Numbered from the stretch's first letter, positions 15,247-26,996 are shown. The stretch: 32,221 nucleotides of DNA from Saccoglossus kowalevskii (GCF_000003605.2 NW_003152252.1:218356-250576), one strand, 5' to 3'. The notes: a model not told the origin generated them from the sequence alone. Program-made: numbers and translations.

Positions 15247-18200
15247 ATGAGTTTAGCAGTCAGCTTGAACAGACTACCATCCTATGTGAAGGAATCCGCC
15301 TATTTTCAACAGCCACAGCAAGATAAGACAACCAACAGGCCCTCGCCACTCAGTGGTGTTGTCCCATTGAAGTTTCCAGCAACAAGGAATATACTGTGGT
15401 AAGTAAAGAAGCTAGCATTATGTCACAGATTTCATCCTGCCCTTCCAGTGCCTTTCCCCCTTTTTAATTGTCTGCACAACTTGCACAAATAGACTTGAGG
15501 AGATTGCACAGTAAAATGTTCATATAAAAATAAAATATTCAGTCTTGTTGGACTCCAGATGGTGGTGCACAATAATTTGTTAACTATATTTATTGGAAAA
15601 CTTTATATTACTAAACTGACAGTCCCTGAGTATAGTTCAGTGTCAATAAAAATTTGATCTAATTTTTACATCATTAGACATGCAGCTTGCCAGTCATTAC
15701 AACACACCGACTCACTCAGATGCAATCTTGCTGATGAATGCAACAGAATGCGATAACTTTACTGATTTGTTGAAATAATATTTTTTTTTTTTTTTAATTG
15801 TTTTTGTGCCAGGTGACAGTTCCGGACATAAAGTGTCACTGTTGTCTCCTGACTTTTTTTTATGTTCAAATTGCCATGAACATAATAACTTTACTGATTT
15901 GTTGAAATAATATTTTGTTTATTTATTCGCTACAGGAATAGATCTCAGACTGGTCCAGCATGTATCCTGCATCCCACACAGAAAAAGTAAGACACTTTGT
16001 TTTGGTTTTTTGAATATAACTGCTTCTTTCTTAAAAATGAATTCAATATTTAAAAAGGCAATCTAAACTTTCAGTGAATATTTGATAGACATAAGGGAAC
16101 AATGTTGACAGTTTTGACACTTTCATTGATTTCTTTCACTATTTTTGCATTACAGGGAGATAAGCTTCCATATACTGGAGAAGACATTACAACTTGCTCA
16201 CCGTCATGCCAAACAAGCCAGTAAACAACCTTATAATTGCTTTCTCATTGCATCAGTTAATATTGATTCAGGTAAGTGATGAAGACATGATTTGTCAGTT
16301 AAGGAAGCTACTCATCTCCAAGAATTTCCTGTTTAAAATTTCTACACTGTATTTCCACTCTCTATTAAAGATGCATCACAAATACAAATACATATGAACT
16401 AAAAATGCCATATTGTATGCTGGATCATCAACATACAAATTATTTTGATCGTTGACGTACCTTTGTTATTTGCATGTGCTACCAAATATAGTGTTTGTTT
16501 TATTGACTCTAACATGGCTGTCTTGTGATGTGTGAAATAATGTGACTACGAATATATTCAACAAGTTAATACAAAATCTATAAGCCTCTTAAGTTTGGTG
16601 TTAGTGATCAGTGTTTTATTTTACTTCTGTCATCTTCAATTTCAATGAGTTTGTTTGCTCAACTTATTTCCTTGTTCTTTATAGGTGATGGAATAACTGT
16701 GACTGTAGATCGATTTGATCCAGGTCGTGACCTGCCCGGTAGACCATGTCGTGTTCCTACTGCTCAACTACCAGGGGACCATCTCATTCCCCTTGGAGTA
16801 ACAATAACACCACAAGAAAACCAGTCACCTTCTACTGAACAATTCATTGCCTCTTTTAAGGTAAGAAGAAATTTTATTAACTACTGTAAAACCAATTATT
16901 TTCACTAGCATTTAATTTCACTATTTGGATACTTTGAGCATATATATTTGTTTTGGTTCTTAAATTTTCCACTGAACAGTGAGTTCTATTGTTATTTTAC
17001 TTGTCACTTGTTACTTATCAACTAAAATAGCTAAAGTAAAACCTTGTGAATAAATAATGCATTTATAGTATTTTAAGATGCAATTACTAAACACACTGGT
17101 GTAATATACATTTCCCTCTTTTCAATATTTGAGTCAAATAAACCTGTATTTGGTTTCCATAGTTACTGCATCACCAGTGTACAAGTAAAGATTCCATCGA
17201 TGTCAACCGACTCCTCTCATTGAGAGCGCAGTGTTGTTGCTATGACAACGATGAAGATGTCACTTTCAATCTACATATCACCGGGGTTTCGGCATCAACA
17301 GAGTTTGAAGCCGTCCCCATCAACCCAATTCCAGTAATACCCACAGCACTAGCTCGTAACTTATCCGGTCCTCTCAGTCTAAGTGATGTACAAGGCACTC
17401 CAAAATCAGGGTAGGTTGACATCTCTATTGAATAAAAAAAAAATGAAGGTTCGTTGTCATCACTGTGTTTGTTTTTCTGAAATTTCATGTATTTCATTTG
17501 TTGTATTCAAATAAATGTTGTAACCATATAAAATATATGATCTTTTCCCCTCAGGTATTTAACCATGGACCAAACCCGAAAATTATTGTTATTATTGGAG
17601 TCAGATCCAAAAGTTCAGAATTTGCCACTGGTTGGAATGTAAGTATTGCTATTTAGCATAATAAATGAAATTACCGGGTAACAGTCTCCAATTCTTGTAG
17701 AATTGCCAGAAGATCTTTTATGCATTTTGACTCCACCAAAATGATAAAAAAGCTGTTTGCATTGCAACTATTTGTAATATTTTACTTGTATATTTCTAGT
17801 TTTAATTATCTGTCTTCCTCCCTTCTCTGCGATACATGTATCTCTAATGTACTCTATACCTTGATTAATATTATATTCTCCTTTCAGTTGGGTGAGTGGT
17901 ATTGCCTGTATTCAGAATCCATTTGTCTGGGCAAGCTGTCTGAGGTATATGTTTAACAGTGCCATTCAAGAAAGGTGAGTAAATACAAGTTTTAGTAGTG
18001 CAATTATTATCAACCTGGGGTTTAACTTTAAATCAAATACGATTCTCAACCTGAGTTTTCAGCTATGACTTTTGTTTTTTGTAATTAAGTCCAGTTTTCC
18101 TGATTTTCTCTTGTTTTTATTTCTAGGGTGTGTAGTGGAAGTCAGGGCTTTCTACTAGTGCTGTATTCACCAACACATGTCAACCCAGAGTTTTACGAGT

Positions 18201-21200
18201 GTATCGCTAAACAAGATAAACTCAACTTCCAGCTATTTACTTGTGAGGAAAACCTACATACATTTAAGGTACGCTTTTCAGTCATGAAATCATCCTGCTT
18301 TTCAGTGAATCAGTGTATGCATGTATTTACCATACTAGTTGCGTAATGATGGTTTGCTTTGAATTGCTGTTTACTATATGTGTAGAATACAGAAATATGC
18401 CGGTCTTTTCGTAAGAACTCTAATCCTGCCCCTTCTGTGCCATTTTAAATGTATATGCCCCACTTTAAAAAGACGCTTATAGTAACCTGGAGGGGCATAT
18501 ATTTTGGAGAGCTTGAGTTATAGAGTTAGGGTTCAGTTGGGAGAGGGGGTGGGCTTGAAGATGTCTTTCTACATTGGTGAAGACAAAATTTGGCAAATAT
18601 CACTGACACTCTGTGTGGTAGGGCAAAAGAGAAATTTTGCTTCGCTGTAGCGATTTTCAGAATGTATATTCATTTATGTTTATTATCATTATTCGCAGCA
18701 TGGTGAGCAGAGTTCACGTCCACCTACACAGCTGGAGCTACTGCCAGCTACTACTGGGGCTTACAAAGATGTATTTATGGAAGCTGTCAAACAAACACCA
18801 CAAATAGAGTAAGTGGGAAACTGTTTCAGAAAACAACTCTGGTTATATTTTCAAAAATTGTCAACAATGGTAGCTAAATTTCTATTGTATAGATAACAAC
18901 AACAATAGCAGAAGTTAGTATTGTTGTTCATTTAGTGTACACTGTACAAAGTGGAAAAACATAAAAATTGGCCATGTTATGAGAATCATGATGTGGTCAA
19001 TCAGGTTATGGAAGGTTAATAAGGTTATATACTGATTTTCAATCAATGAACTGATAATCGCTGAAGAATGACATGAAAGTAAAAACTGTGAAATACTTTT
19101 AGTTTTGCTATTTTCACTGAAGGCAATAAAAAACATTGAAAATGCTTTTTAACCCTATGCATTAAAAGTATTCCCATTATGTTTGTTTTTTTTAACAAAA
19201 AATATTCCAGCTAAAATAAGTAACTAGTCTATTCTGGTTTGTATCTTCAATTATTGTATTGATATTTAAATTGTTTTAAATCTTTTTTTGGCAGATCCAG
19301 TCCTGCCTTGCCACCTGAGATACAGCTGCAAAGAATGTTTCCAGGAAATGCCAATAATTCCATGGAAGAAGAAAAAGAAGCAAATAGTTCAATCCCAAGA
19401 CCCTCACCAAGTCCCCATCCTCTTGGAAGCAAGGTATGCAAATATTCTTATCAGAATTCCATCTATATTTATGCTGTGCCTTCTCATTGGTTGCTGCTTG
19501 TGTACCATTGCATATTAGCCAATCACTGTCCAGTTTACAAACTGTAAATCTGCCCAGCTGTGATAAGTCACTTTATAAGCTGCATGCCTCAAATGGTTAG
19601 TTATGTGACCATTATGATATGCAAATCACATGTAAAAAAGATACAGGTGTTCTGTTATTGTTGACAGCATACCCTACTTTGCATATTCATTGCAATACTT
19701 TTCTCTCTCCCACAGACACCAAGTATAGAACATTCAGTACCAGAACTTTCTCTCATTTTTGATGAAAGCTTCCTAGAGCATGTGCCAGTGCTGGACAATT
19801 CTCATTCTACTCCAGCCAAAGAAGTATTCAACTCGAAATCTAAAATTGACATCAGTGCTCAGGAAAATGGTCCTTATCAATCAAACAGGGTGAATAAATC
19901 CTCAGGTGGTCCTGTTAACCCATCTCCTAAATTGATGGAGCGGAGTAATAGACCTGGACCCTTACGGCCATTGAATATGGATCTTAATCAGTCTCATCAA
20001 GGTCCTCCAAGCCCAGCTGTATTGTCTCCACAGCCTATGATGAACAGAGGTGTGCCACCTCGGGCTATGATGTCACCAAGACCAAGGATGAACAACCAGT
20101 ATCAAGGACCTAAACCATGTCAACAACAACAACAACAACAACAGCAACATCAACAAGCAATGAATCGACAACATCCTCCAAATTATCAACAACAACATAA
20201 TCAGGGTCCTGTGTATCACCAACCACCACAAAATAACTATGGTCCACCAGCACCGCAGCAAGGTGGCAATTTTAATAACGGTCCTCCCTCTCAGGTACAT
20301 GGAGGATATCGTCCACCAGTCAATGGTAGACCACGGATGAATGCACCTACAACTAACCCTAATAATGGAAACAAACAATGCTACAACAACAGAGCACCTA
20401 CAAATCCACCAATGCAACGCCCACTACTCCGACCATCTTCAAATGTACAGACCATAAATAACCCTAGATCTTTCACACCAATCAATAATACACACACTAA
20501 CCAGCTACCTACACAGCCAAATTATCAACATATTAATACTAGGACTCAAGGACATTACGGCAACATCTCTCCACCGCAGCGATTACAAAGCTCGCCACCA
20601 GACAGTAGAGTCTCGCCACCACAGAGTAAAATCTCTCCACCAAGAGGAAGACCACCAACGCCAACTGTTCTATCGAACGGAGAAGTTAGAATGCCACCGA
20701 ATCAGTACCCATACAAAATGCAGCAGCAGCACTCTGAGCAGTATTCACCACCAAGACAACAACAGCCAATGTTTGTAGGAGGTCCCAATAAGAATAATTC
20801 TCCACCTAATAACTCCACACCTATAAGACGTAATAGCTACTCCAGTGACTCCTCTACTTTATCTCCTGATGCATATCAGTTACTAATGGAACAGGATAAA
20901 CAACTTAAACTTCTACAGGCTCAGGTAAATAGACTTTCTATTTTGTCACTTAACCCACAAGTTTTTTTTTTCACTACTTTTTTCTTTTCTTTTGATTTTT
21001 CAAAATGTTGTAAAAAATAAAGCTGAAAAAACATGATGATGCAAGACATTAATTCCTTCTGTATAATTTCACAGATTCAGTTGTTACTCCAAGCTCAGAC
21101 CAACAATGGCAATCGTGGCTCCTCTGTTTCTTCATCTACAACCATGACACCACCAGCAACACCAGCAAGCAGCACTTGTCTGCCAAACAGCTTCAATACA

Positions 21201-23636
21201 GCACCAGCATTTCGGCAGTCCTTGGGGCGAAAAATGGACATGGCTACCTCACCGATGAACTTTCAGCAACATAACAGAATGAGGGCAATGTCAACTAACA
21301 CCGGAGCAAGTCTATTGATGTCTCCTGCTGCATCTCACTTCAGTTCTGATGTTAGCCAGTCACAGGTTTCTAGCACCAGTACTCGTATGTCAAGCAGGAT
21401 GTTTGATATGAGTGGGACGTTTGCTCTGCAATCTATGCAAGAACAGACAGACAGCATGGTGTCTCCGATTGTTGCTGTTGATTTGCAGAGTTTTGCCGAT
21501 AGCAGTCCTCCTCAAAGGTAAGGCAATGTGACAATAAAAAAGATATCTGTGGTTTCCTTTATTTTCTGTTGAATACTTTGTTTTGATAAATTCATTTTAT
21601 ATATCTGAAATGTGATTTTTACTTTTATGTAGCCTTTATTTGGAAACATTCTTTTAAAATTCCAAATCCTGTAAGTAAGGCTGTACTTTATGCACTTCCA
21701 CAACAGTAAAAAGTAAATTCACTTTTTTTTTCTATTTTCAGGCATCCTGATTCAGAAAGTAGTTGTATGAATTCTAGTAACATTCAACACGACGAACGAA
21801 TACAAAGCCCTGTATTTGGAGAAAGCGTTAGCATGCATATGCGACAACAGAAGAAAGCAGAACAGCAACAGCAACAACAACAACAACATCACAAAATTTT
21901 AAAAGAGGAACCAGTTGAGGAAAATGAGAATAGTTTACTTATCAAAGATGAGAAGAAGTTTTATGAGCAAGTGTTGGTGAGTGTTATTGTGATTACATTC
22001 ATGCAACATTATCTGGAATAGCATTAGGGTTTCAGTGCATAGACAACGTCAATAAAAATGACTCACCTGGTTATGCTTAGCATAAATGTCAGTATTGTGT
22101 ATAACATTTTACACAAATACTACCGGTATATGCTATTATGAAATAGTATAAAATTTTCACTCTAGGGTTAATATGAAATTGATGAATATTCATGGCCAGA
22201 CATGTCAATCATGGTTTCTTTTCTATATGACCACGCTAGATTGATATTGTGATGTTACAAAATAAGCTTCACCCACAGCAAGGAATTTATTTTTACTTCA
22301 TTTCTTGAGAGTACTTGGTCATAAATGTTTATATAAACATAACATAATGTGTATCTTTTTTTGATGAGTATGATTTTGTTTCTTATCAGGGTCAGGTAAA
22401 CCAGTTCCTTCAGAAGTCAACAGATTCATCAGGCAGTCAAAATAACAGTGTGTGTAGCAGTGATAAAACCTTGGAAGAGTCGAAGAGCTATACTGGTGAT
22501 AGTTATTGTAATAGCACCATTCAAACACCAACCAAGAGTGATCTTACAAAATTGGGCTCCTCGTTCGATGACAGTGATATCCTTCCAACTAAAGGTTCAT
22601 CTGAATATTCAAGGTAAGTCAACAATTATTTAAGGCATGTTTTTTGATGCAGACATTGTCATTATTTCGTGTTTGAATACCGGTATTATCAATCAAATGA
22701 TTATAATTATCAGAATTTACAGACAGACAACCAAATTCAGTGTCGCCCTCTAGTGGGTGTGTTAAAATGCTTTTGTTTTTTGAATTTTATTTTTACTACA
22801 TGTTTTGTGCACGGCACTTTCAAATTTTGTGTAAACAAACAAGTTACTTTATATGCATTTTACGCATAAGATGGGACCCATATCGAACACAACTCTGTGT
22901 GGCGCTCTAATCGTCCCACTTCAATTACATGTCTTTACTGGCTATTGATATAGCTATCTTTTATGTTGAGTGTTTCGAAAACTTGAAATTAATTAATTTC
23001 TGCATTTTTCTTGCTTGCAGATGTGATTCTTTCACAAGTGATTATTTTCCACACATAAATTACACATCGCTGGCTGATTTTACTATGGATGGTGGGGACC
23101 TAAGCTTTGAAGCTAATGCCATTGCCATGAAGTATCTATCAGATAAACAGTTGTCCAAACTCTCGCATCACATGGGTGAACAACGCCACAAGGTATCTGA
23201 AGAGAAGCTATTGCAAACAGTTTTAACTAAGGCTGCTTCAGACAAATCAATGTTTGGGTCAAGTGTAACCGATAGCTCTTCTGGGGTGAACATGTCACTG
23301 GCAACTCGCAAATATCTCGAAAAATATGGACTCTTAGATAAGTCCGGGGGAAGTAGTAGCTGCAGCACCATTGAAGAAGTTAGTCTGTGTCAACGTTGTG
23401 GCGAGGAAGTCAAAGACAGCCCACAGCATAGGAGGACATGCTACAGTCCGCCATCACGGGACACAAGTTGTAAAACCCCTGAAGTATCATGCTTGGAATG
23501 TCAGTCGACGTCGACAAACAGGGTACTATCATTTTCTCAAGTGTCACAAGAATCCAAAAAAACTACCAAAAGCGACTGCAGTACAGGAAACATTTTAGAT
23601 TTGAAGAAACTTCGAGATATGCCAAAACTGCTGTAA
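15247..23636 (+). CDS. STIL: STIL centriolar assembly protein (SCL/TAL1-interrupting locus homologue)
   Basis: Scaffold for procentriole assembly, linking PLK4, SAS-6 and CPAP/CENPJ. Coding exons: 15247-15398, 15936-15986, 16156-16271, 16685-16860, 17163-17410, 17555-17638, 17888-17974, 18127-18268, 18699-18808, 19295-19433, 19716-20924, 21075-21517, 21742-21976, 22390-22613 and 23021-23636. All have GT-AG borders and consistent phase, giving 1343 aa (human about 1288). The N-terminal domain carries [26 protein letters not shown] and [17 protein letters not shown], nearly identical to vertebrate STIL. A CPAP-binding PRPSPSPHP follows at about 423-431. A long Pro/Gln/Asn-rich disordered exon with Q9 precedes the coiled coil [20 protein letters not shown] (about 817-846), split by an intron. 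A Q8 tract lies near 1030. The STAN motif spans about 1162-1246, and the C-terminus is [13 protein letters not shown]. No KEN box is present. A C-x2-C-x9-H-x3-C cluster is at 1262-1279. Confidence 0.97.
15753..15916 (+). repeat. 32-bp direct duplication upstream of STIL exon at 15936
   Basis: Positions 15753-15784 and 15885-15916 are identical. They enclose about 100 bp that begins with a T-run and contains a short ATGTTC/GAACAT inverted pair. Each copy includes TTTACTGATTT, which resembles an animal branch-point sequence. The second copy lies just upstream of the splice acceptor at 15935. Confidence 0.85.
16882..17070. mobile_element. TA-flanked MITE, about 189 bp, in a STIL intron
   Basis: The left end begins TACTGTAAAACCAATTATTT and the right end, read in reverse, begins TACTATAAATGCATTATTTA. 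Similarity continues inward for about 45 bp through TTCAC and CTATTT. It belongs to the same family as 10359-10566. It sits between the exons ending at 16860 and starting at 17163, leaving about 20 and 90 bp of other intron sequence. Confidence 0.65.
18452..18501. repeat. 10-bp perfect inverted repeat in a STIL intron
   Basis: TATATGCCCC at 18452-18461 pairs exactly with GGGGCATATA at 18492-18501, with a 30-bp loop. It lies in the intron between exons 18127-18268 and 18699-18808. No function is assigned. Confidence 0.7.
19084..19228. mobile_element. Decayed MITE in a STIL intron (same family as 10359)
   Basis: The left end AACTGTGAAATACTTTTAGT matches the TACTGTGAAATACTTTATTT end of the 10359-10566 element. 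The right end in reverse reads TTACTTATTTTAGCTGGAAT, matching the same consensus. Both ends are diverged and the borders are approximate. Confidence 0.5.
20119..20145 (+). repeat. CAA/CAG repeat encoding Q9 in STIL
   Basis: Seven CAA codons, one CAG and one CAA follow a Cys codon, then His and more Gln. A similar mixed tract encoding Q8 lies near 21866. Such tracts vary in length between individuals in many animals. The antisense frame across it (20073-20417) is only a shadow. Confidence 0.85.
22741..22757 (-). promoter_or_regulatory. CTCF-like motif
   Basis: The minus strand reads CCCACTAGAGGGCGACA, a good match to the CTCF core, in the last STIL intron. It faces the plus-oriented site at 7415. 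It also lies at the edge of a segment (22835-22920) related to the 2380 MITE, so it may have arrived with a repeat. Confidence 0.35.
22835..22920. mobile_element. Segment related to the TTAA MITE family
   Basis: This stretch aligns by eye along its length with 2424-2512, sharing a CCCATATCGAACA block and a following GTGGCG. Clear terminal inverted repeats are not visible, so it is either a decayed copy or a related family. Confidence 0.45.
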
Positions 23637-23940
23637 TTATATTCGTTTTAAAACTTACTTATAAATGATTCAACATACAGCAGAGGACATAAATTTGTAG
23701 ATACCACAAAGTTCTTTGTTTTTTTTATTATTATATATACAAATCTTGTACATTTTGTGAAAGTTGGATAAATTTATTCTTTGAACAATCATTATAAACT
23801 ATCATGCATCCAAATCAAAGCTAATTTAATCTACAAATGCTATCTTCCAAAAATGATGCATTCTTAATTTCCAACTTGTATTCTTTTCGTACTTCTTGTC
23901 AAAATTTGTTTTTTTATTATATTTATTTTTGTATAGATAA

Positions 23941-24018
23941 AATAAAATTTGATTGAGGTGAGAAAATTATGTTTTAACTTTATGACAATGAATTGCTGTA
24001 ATTTTAATTGTAAATAAA
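23941..24018 (+). promoter_or_regulatory. STIL: Candidate STIL polyadenylation signals
   Basis: AATAAA occurs at 23941-23946 and again at 24013-24018, about 305 and 377 nt after the STIL stop codon. Both lie in AT-rich sequence consistent with a 3' UTR of 0.3-0.4 kb. Which one is used cannot be told. Confidence 0.6.
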
Positions 24019-24370
24019 GTATTATTACCTGTAAACTTTATAATAGTGTAACGTTCTTTATATATTTGGAAAAGTGGTGTAATGTCATGGTGTATATAAA
24101 ATTAATTACAATGACCAACTGAAGTGTGTAGTGTTAATGTACACAAATTGTAGAATAAGGACACGGGGATCATTTCTTGGAGCTACTGTTGGTGGAAAAT
24201 GGTTTCTTTTGAGAAGCATTCCATGCTGCTGACATGCGAAAAGTCTCTATGTTGTAATACATCTACCTGATGAGAATAATAAATGGGGGGCTCTTAGGGT
24301 CAAAACAATTTATCATGTACGAGTTGTGACCTCCAAATAACATTGGATGAAGCAAATAAAACCAATTTGA

Positions 24371-24425
24371 TACTGTAAATGCATTATAAGTATGCACTAC
24401 TTTGTAATTTCGCTGATGGGTAAAA
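24371..24425. mobile_element. Possible solo end of the TA-flanked MITE family
   Basis: TACTGTAAATGCATTATAAG followed by TTTGTAATTTCGCTG resembles the TACTGTGAAA...TTTTCGCTGG end seen at 10359 and 16882. No matching second end was found nearby. Confidence 0.3.
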
Positions 24426-24559
24426 TCTGCCTCCAAGTGAACGTGTTAAATAACAATAGAACATACTGTTTCCCGGGGCAAAAAAACCTTAGTAACTGCT
24501 CCAAAAAAATCAAAGTATTAACATTAAATGACAGTAAAAATAATCTAACAGTACATTGA

Positions 24560-24840
24560 TAAATTAGTTTGACATCGAACAGACCTCAGTCATGAGATTT
24601 GCGAAAGGTAAGTGGCTTGGTGCGCCACGACAATTGACCAAACGTAAGACGGGTGGGGGTTGGCGTGAGAGGGCGCCATCAATCAGGATGGGACGTTTCA
24701 AAGCCGTTCCATGGTCTTTCGCATGCCATTGTCGAAGCAACAACGTTCTCCTACGAATAGTAACGTGAATCCAGGGCCGGAATCCCGACCCAGTGGAGCA
24801 ATAGGGCAATTAAATCACTAGGGTAACAGGCCAACTCGCA
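24560..24840 (-). mobile_element. Possible tRNA-derived SINE
   Basis: The minus strand reads CCCTAGTGATTTAATTG and, about 30 nt later, GGGTCGGGATTCC. These resemble the D-arm/A-box and the B-box of a tRNA promoter at the start of a tRNA-derived SINE. The remaining 200 bp has higher GC than its surroundings and contains GGCGCCCTCTC. There is no poly-A tail or clear target duplication, so this is tentative. The open frame across it is taken as a chance frame. Confidence 0.3.
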
Positions 24841-25112
24841 CCACATCAAACGTTGACGATACGATGACCAACAGGGTGCCATACTCTTTGCCCGATGGTA
24901 AAAGTATGTATTTTCCCAGTACCTGAGGCGAAACTATCGGGTATACTTGAGTCTACACGTTTGCCAGTGTCAGTTGTTTTGACTTTTCCATTATTTCGTT
25001 TATTGGGGTATGTATGACCTAAAAAAAGTACAGTATGCGAGTACTAAGATGGCCTAAAAATGGTCTATGCGAGGGTAAAATGAGTAATTTCCGGACGGTA
25101 AAACTACAGGTG

Positions 25113-25412
25113 TTAAAGGGCGGTAGTCGTCGCGCCACGCATGCGCGAGATATATGGGTCTCGTATAATGGCGACTTTGACTGTTGCGCAGATCAACGAG
25201 TACAAACTGAGACGTTACCAAGCTTTAATTAGGTATTTTAAGGTGATTGGAAGGTATTCGAAGGAGTCATGGGCGGTAATCAGTGCATGTCGCGCCCAGG
25301 TCAAACCTCATACTTGTGATTTCCATTAGAAGAGCGCATTGGATTGTGGGAAAACCAATTGTTATCTACACAAATGTCGCACATGCGCAGCGCGACGACC
25401 AACACCATTTAA
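25113..25412. mobile_element. 300-bp MITE with TTAA ends (copy 2)
   Basis: It starts at TTAA 25113-25116 and ends at TTAA 25409-25412. Terminal inverted repeats match at 18 of 23 positions and share GTCGTCGCGC. The left end, read in reverse, matches the right end of the 133-bp copy at 2380-2512. Its longer interior has short frames with no similarity. It is nonautonomous. Confidence 0.75.
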
Positions 25413-25628
25413 ATTGGACACAGAGTGGGTTGTCAGTGCGAGTAGCACTTGTGCAAAATGGTGCTAGATCCCGTGGTTAAATGGTACTAGGTCTAGCGAT
25501 AAAATGGTACTAGATCTACTGCTGAAATGACGCTGGTTCTAGTGAGAAAATGTACACAATGCGAGGGGCATCGTTATCGCAATGTCACCGTCAACGATGT
25601 ATTATGTTATTGTAGCACTACGTAATTA

Positions 25629-26008
25629 GGGGGGCAAGGGGGGTAGCTGGTACAGTTTTACGGGAAATAAAACGGGCTTTTTACAATTTACAAAGAAAAA
25701 TAGACGTTTTTACAGTTTACAGTGAAAATTAAATTTTGCAGTGAATTGTTGTCATTTAGTCGTTTTACAGTTTAGAAAATGTAATTTCCCTGAATTCTTT
25801 ACGACTTTTTTTTATTTGGATGTAAATTCTTGTACGTACCGAGAAAAATTACACATTTTTACAGTGTACGAAAAAAATATTTGATTAATTACGTTGTACG
25901 TCTAGCCTGTGATTACAGAATTACGGAATTTATTTTTTCAATTCACGTTGTACGAACAAAAAAATATTGCAGTTACGTTGAATGAAAATAACCCTTGCCC
26001 CCCCCCTC
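25629..26008. mobile_element. 380-bp MITE with GGGGGGCAAGG ends and TAATTA flanks
   Basis: The left end reads GGGGGGCAAGGGGGG. The right end in reverse reads GAGGGGGGGGGCAAGGG. The identical palindrome TAATTA stands outside each end (25623-25628 and 26009-26014), consistent with a target duplication of 4-6 bp. The interior is very AT-rich and repeats TTTACAGTTTAC in its left half and ACGTTGTACG in its right half. There is no coding capacity. Confidence 0.8.
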
Positions 26009-26154
26009 TAATTATTGGCGAATAAATGTTGCATTACAATAAATATTTACGTATAATAGTATCATTAATTCTAATGAAAAGATTGACAGTGTATGTTATT
26101 TATTTTTTGTTATTTACCTCCAAGTTACTCGTCGATTTCTAGTAACGACTATCT

Positions 26155-26276
26155 AGTGCTGAATTAGCCTGACATGTAGGCTAGTAGCGCCCTCGCCGGT
26201 CAAACGGCATCGGTGTTGGGTTTGGAACACCGGGGAGGGCGCAACTCACGCGACTCGCCAGGCGAGTGCTGAATTA
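26155..26276. repeat. 12-bp direct repeats flanking a GC-rich inverted repeat
   Basis: AGTGCTGAATTA occurs at 26155-26166 and 26265-26276. Between them GCGCCCTCGCCGG (26187-26199) pairs with CCGGGGAGGGCGC (26230-26242) at 12 of 13 positions. A perfect ACTCGCC-A-GGCGAGT palindrome (26253-26267) runs into the second direct repeat. GC content is far above the surroundings. It could be a tiny insertion with a target duplication. Confidence 0.65.
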
Positions 26277-26279
26277 ACA

Positions 26280-26990
26280 CTGGGGAAATACTAGTATACA
26301 CAATGCGAAGGCTTTGATGCTATTGTTAGACACTAGTAGTCGCCGCATGTGGTATTGGCTGATGACAAACCAAAGTCCCTGTGGACAAACACAGTCCCCA
26401 AATTATTGCGAACGCTGAAAAGTAGTTATTGAAACCATCCTTTTTGAGAACGATGTCATCCGGGGAATGCCACGCAATTGTGGACATATATTGTAAAAGT
26501 TGTGAGATATATATAATTTTTAAAGAGCGATAAAAAAAAATTATATCTCCTTGGTATTTGTCAAAGTATGTTCACAAGTATGTTCACAGTTAGTAACCGT
26601 GGTCTGTTGTCATTCATAACGATCGTTTTTGAGTTGCAAGTGTTTTTATTTGTCAATGTTGTTATGGGGTGAGTGGGGTATGTCATAGTAAAGAGCAAAG
26701 TTCTGCATTTTGTAGGCTGAGATTTAATACAAAGCAGGCACCAAGTAACAACAGAGGTGCATGAATCCACAGTTACCATTGGCTGGCGGTGCCCTCAAAA
26801 GTCAGCGCCGTGGCAAACAGCTGGACGGCTGTTCGTTTTTACTTTCGCTGTATCCAGTTCTTTGTGCCACTGAGCAACAAACGAGCCATTGTTTCCACGT
26901 GTTGAGCGTTGGAAAGGTTACCTGTACTATACTTTGTCATACTGTTGTGATATTGCTGTCAAGAGGGCAGTGCTATCTGTGTTAGTGCAT
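26280..26990. other. Intergenic, no gene seen
   Basis: No exon or repeat with a clear structure was recognised. The frame at 26761-26985 has no similarity I can identify. Confidence 0.4.
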
Positions 26991-26996
26991 AATGCA

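Noticed and set aside
20073-20417. 114-aa minus-strand frame rich in Leu/Trp
   Set aside because: It is the antisense shadow of the CAA-repeat, Pro/Gln-rich STIL exon.
24564-24809. 81-aa minus-strand frame
   Set aside because: It coincides with the SINE-like block, and the composition looks like a chance reading of GC-rich repeat DNA.
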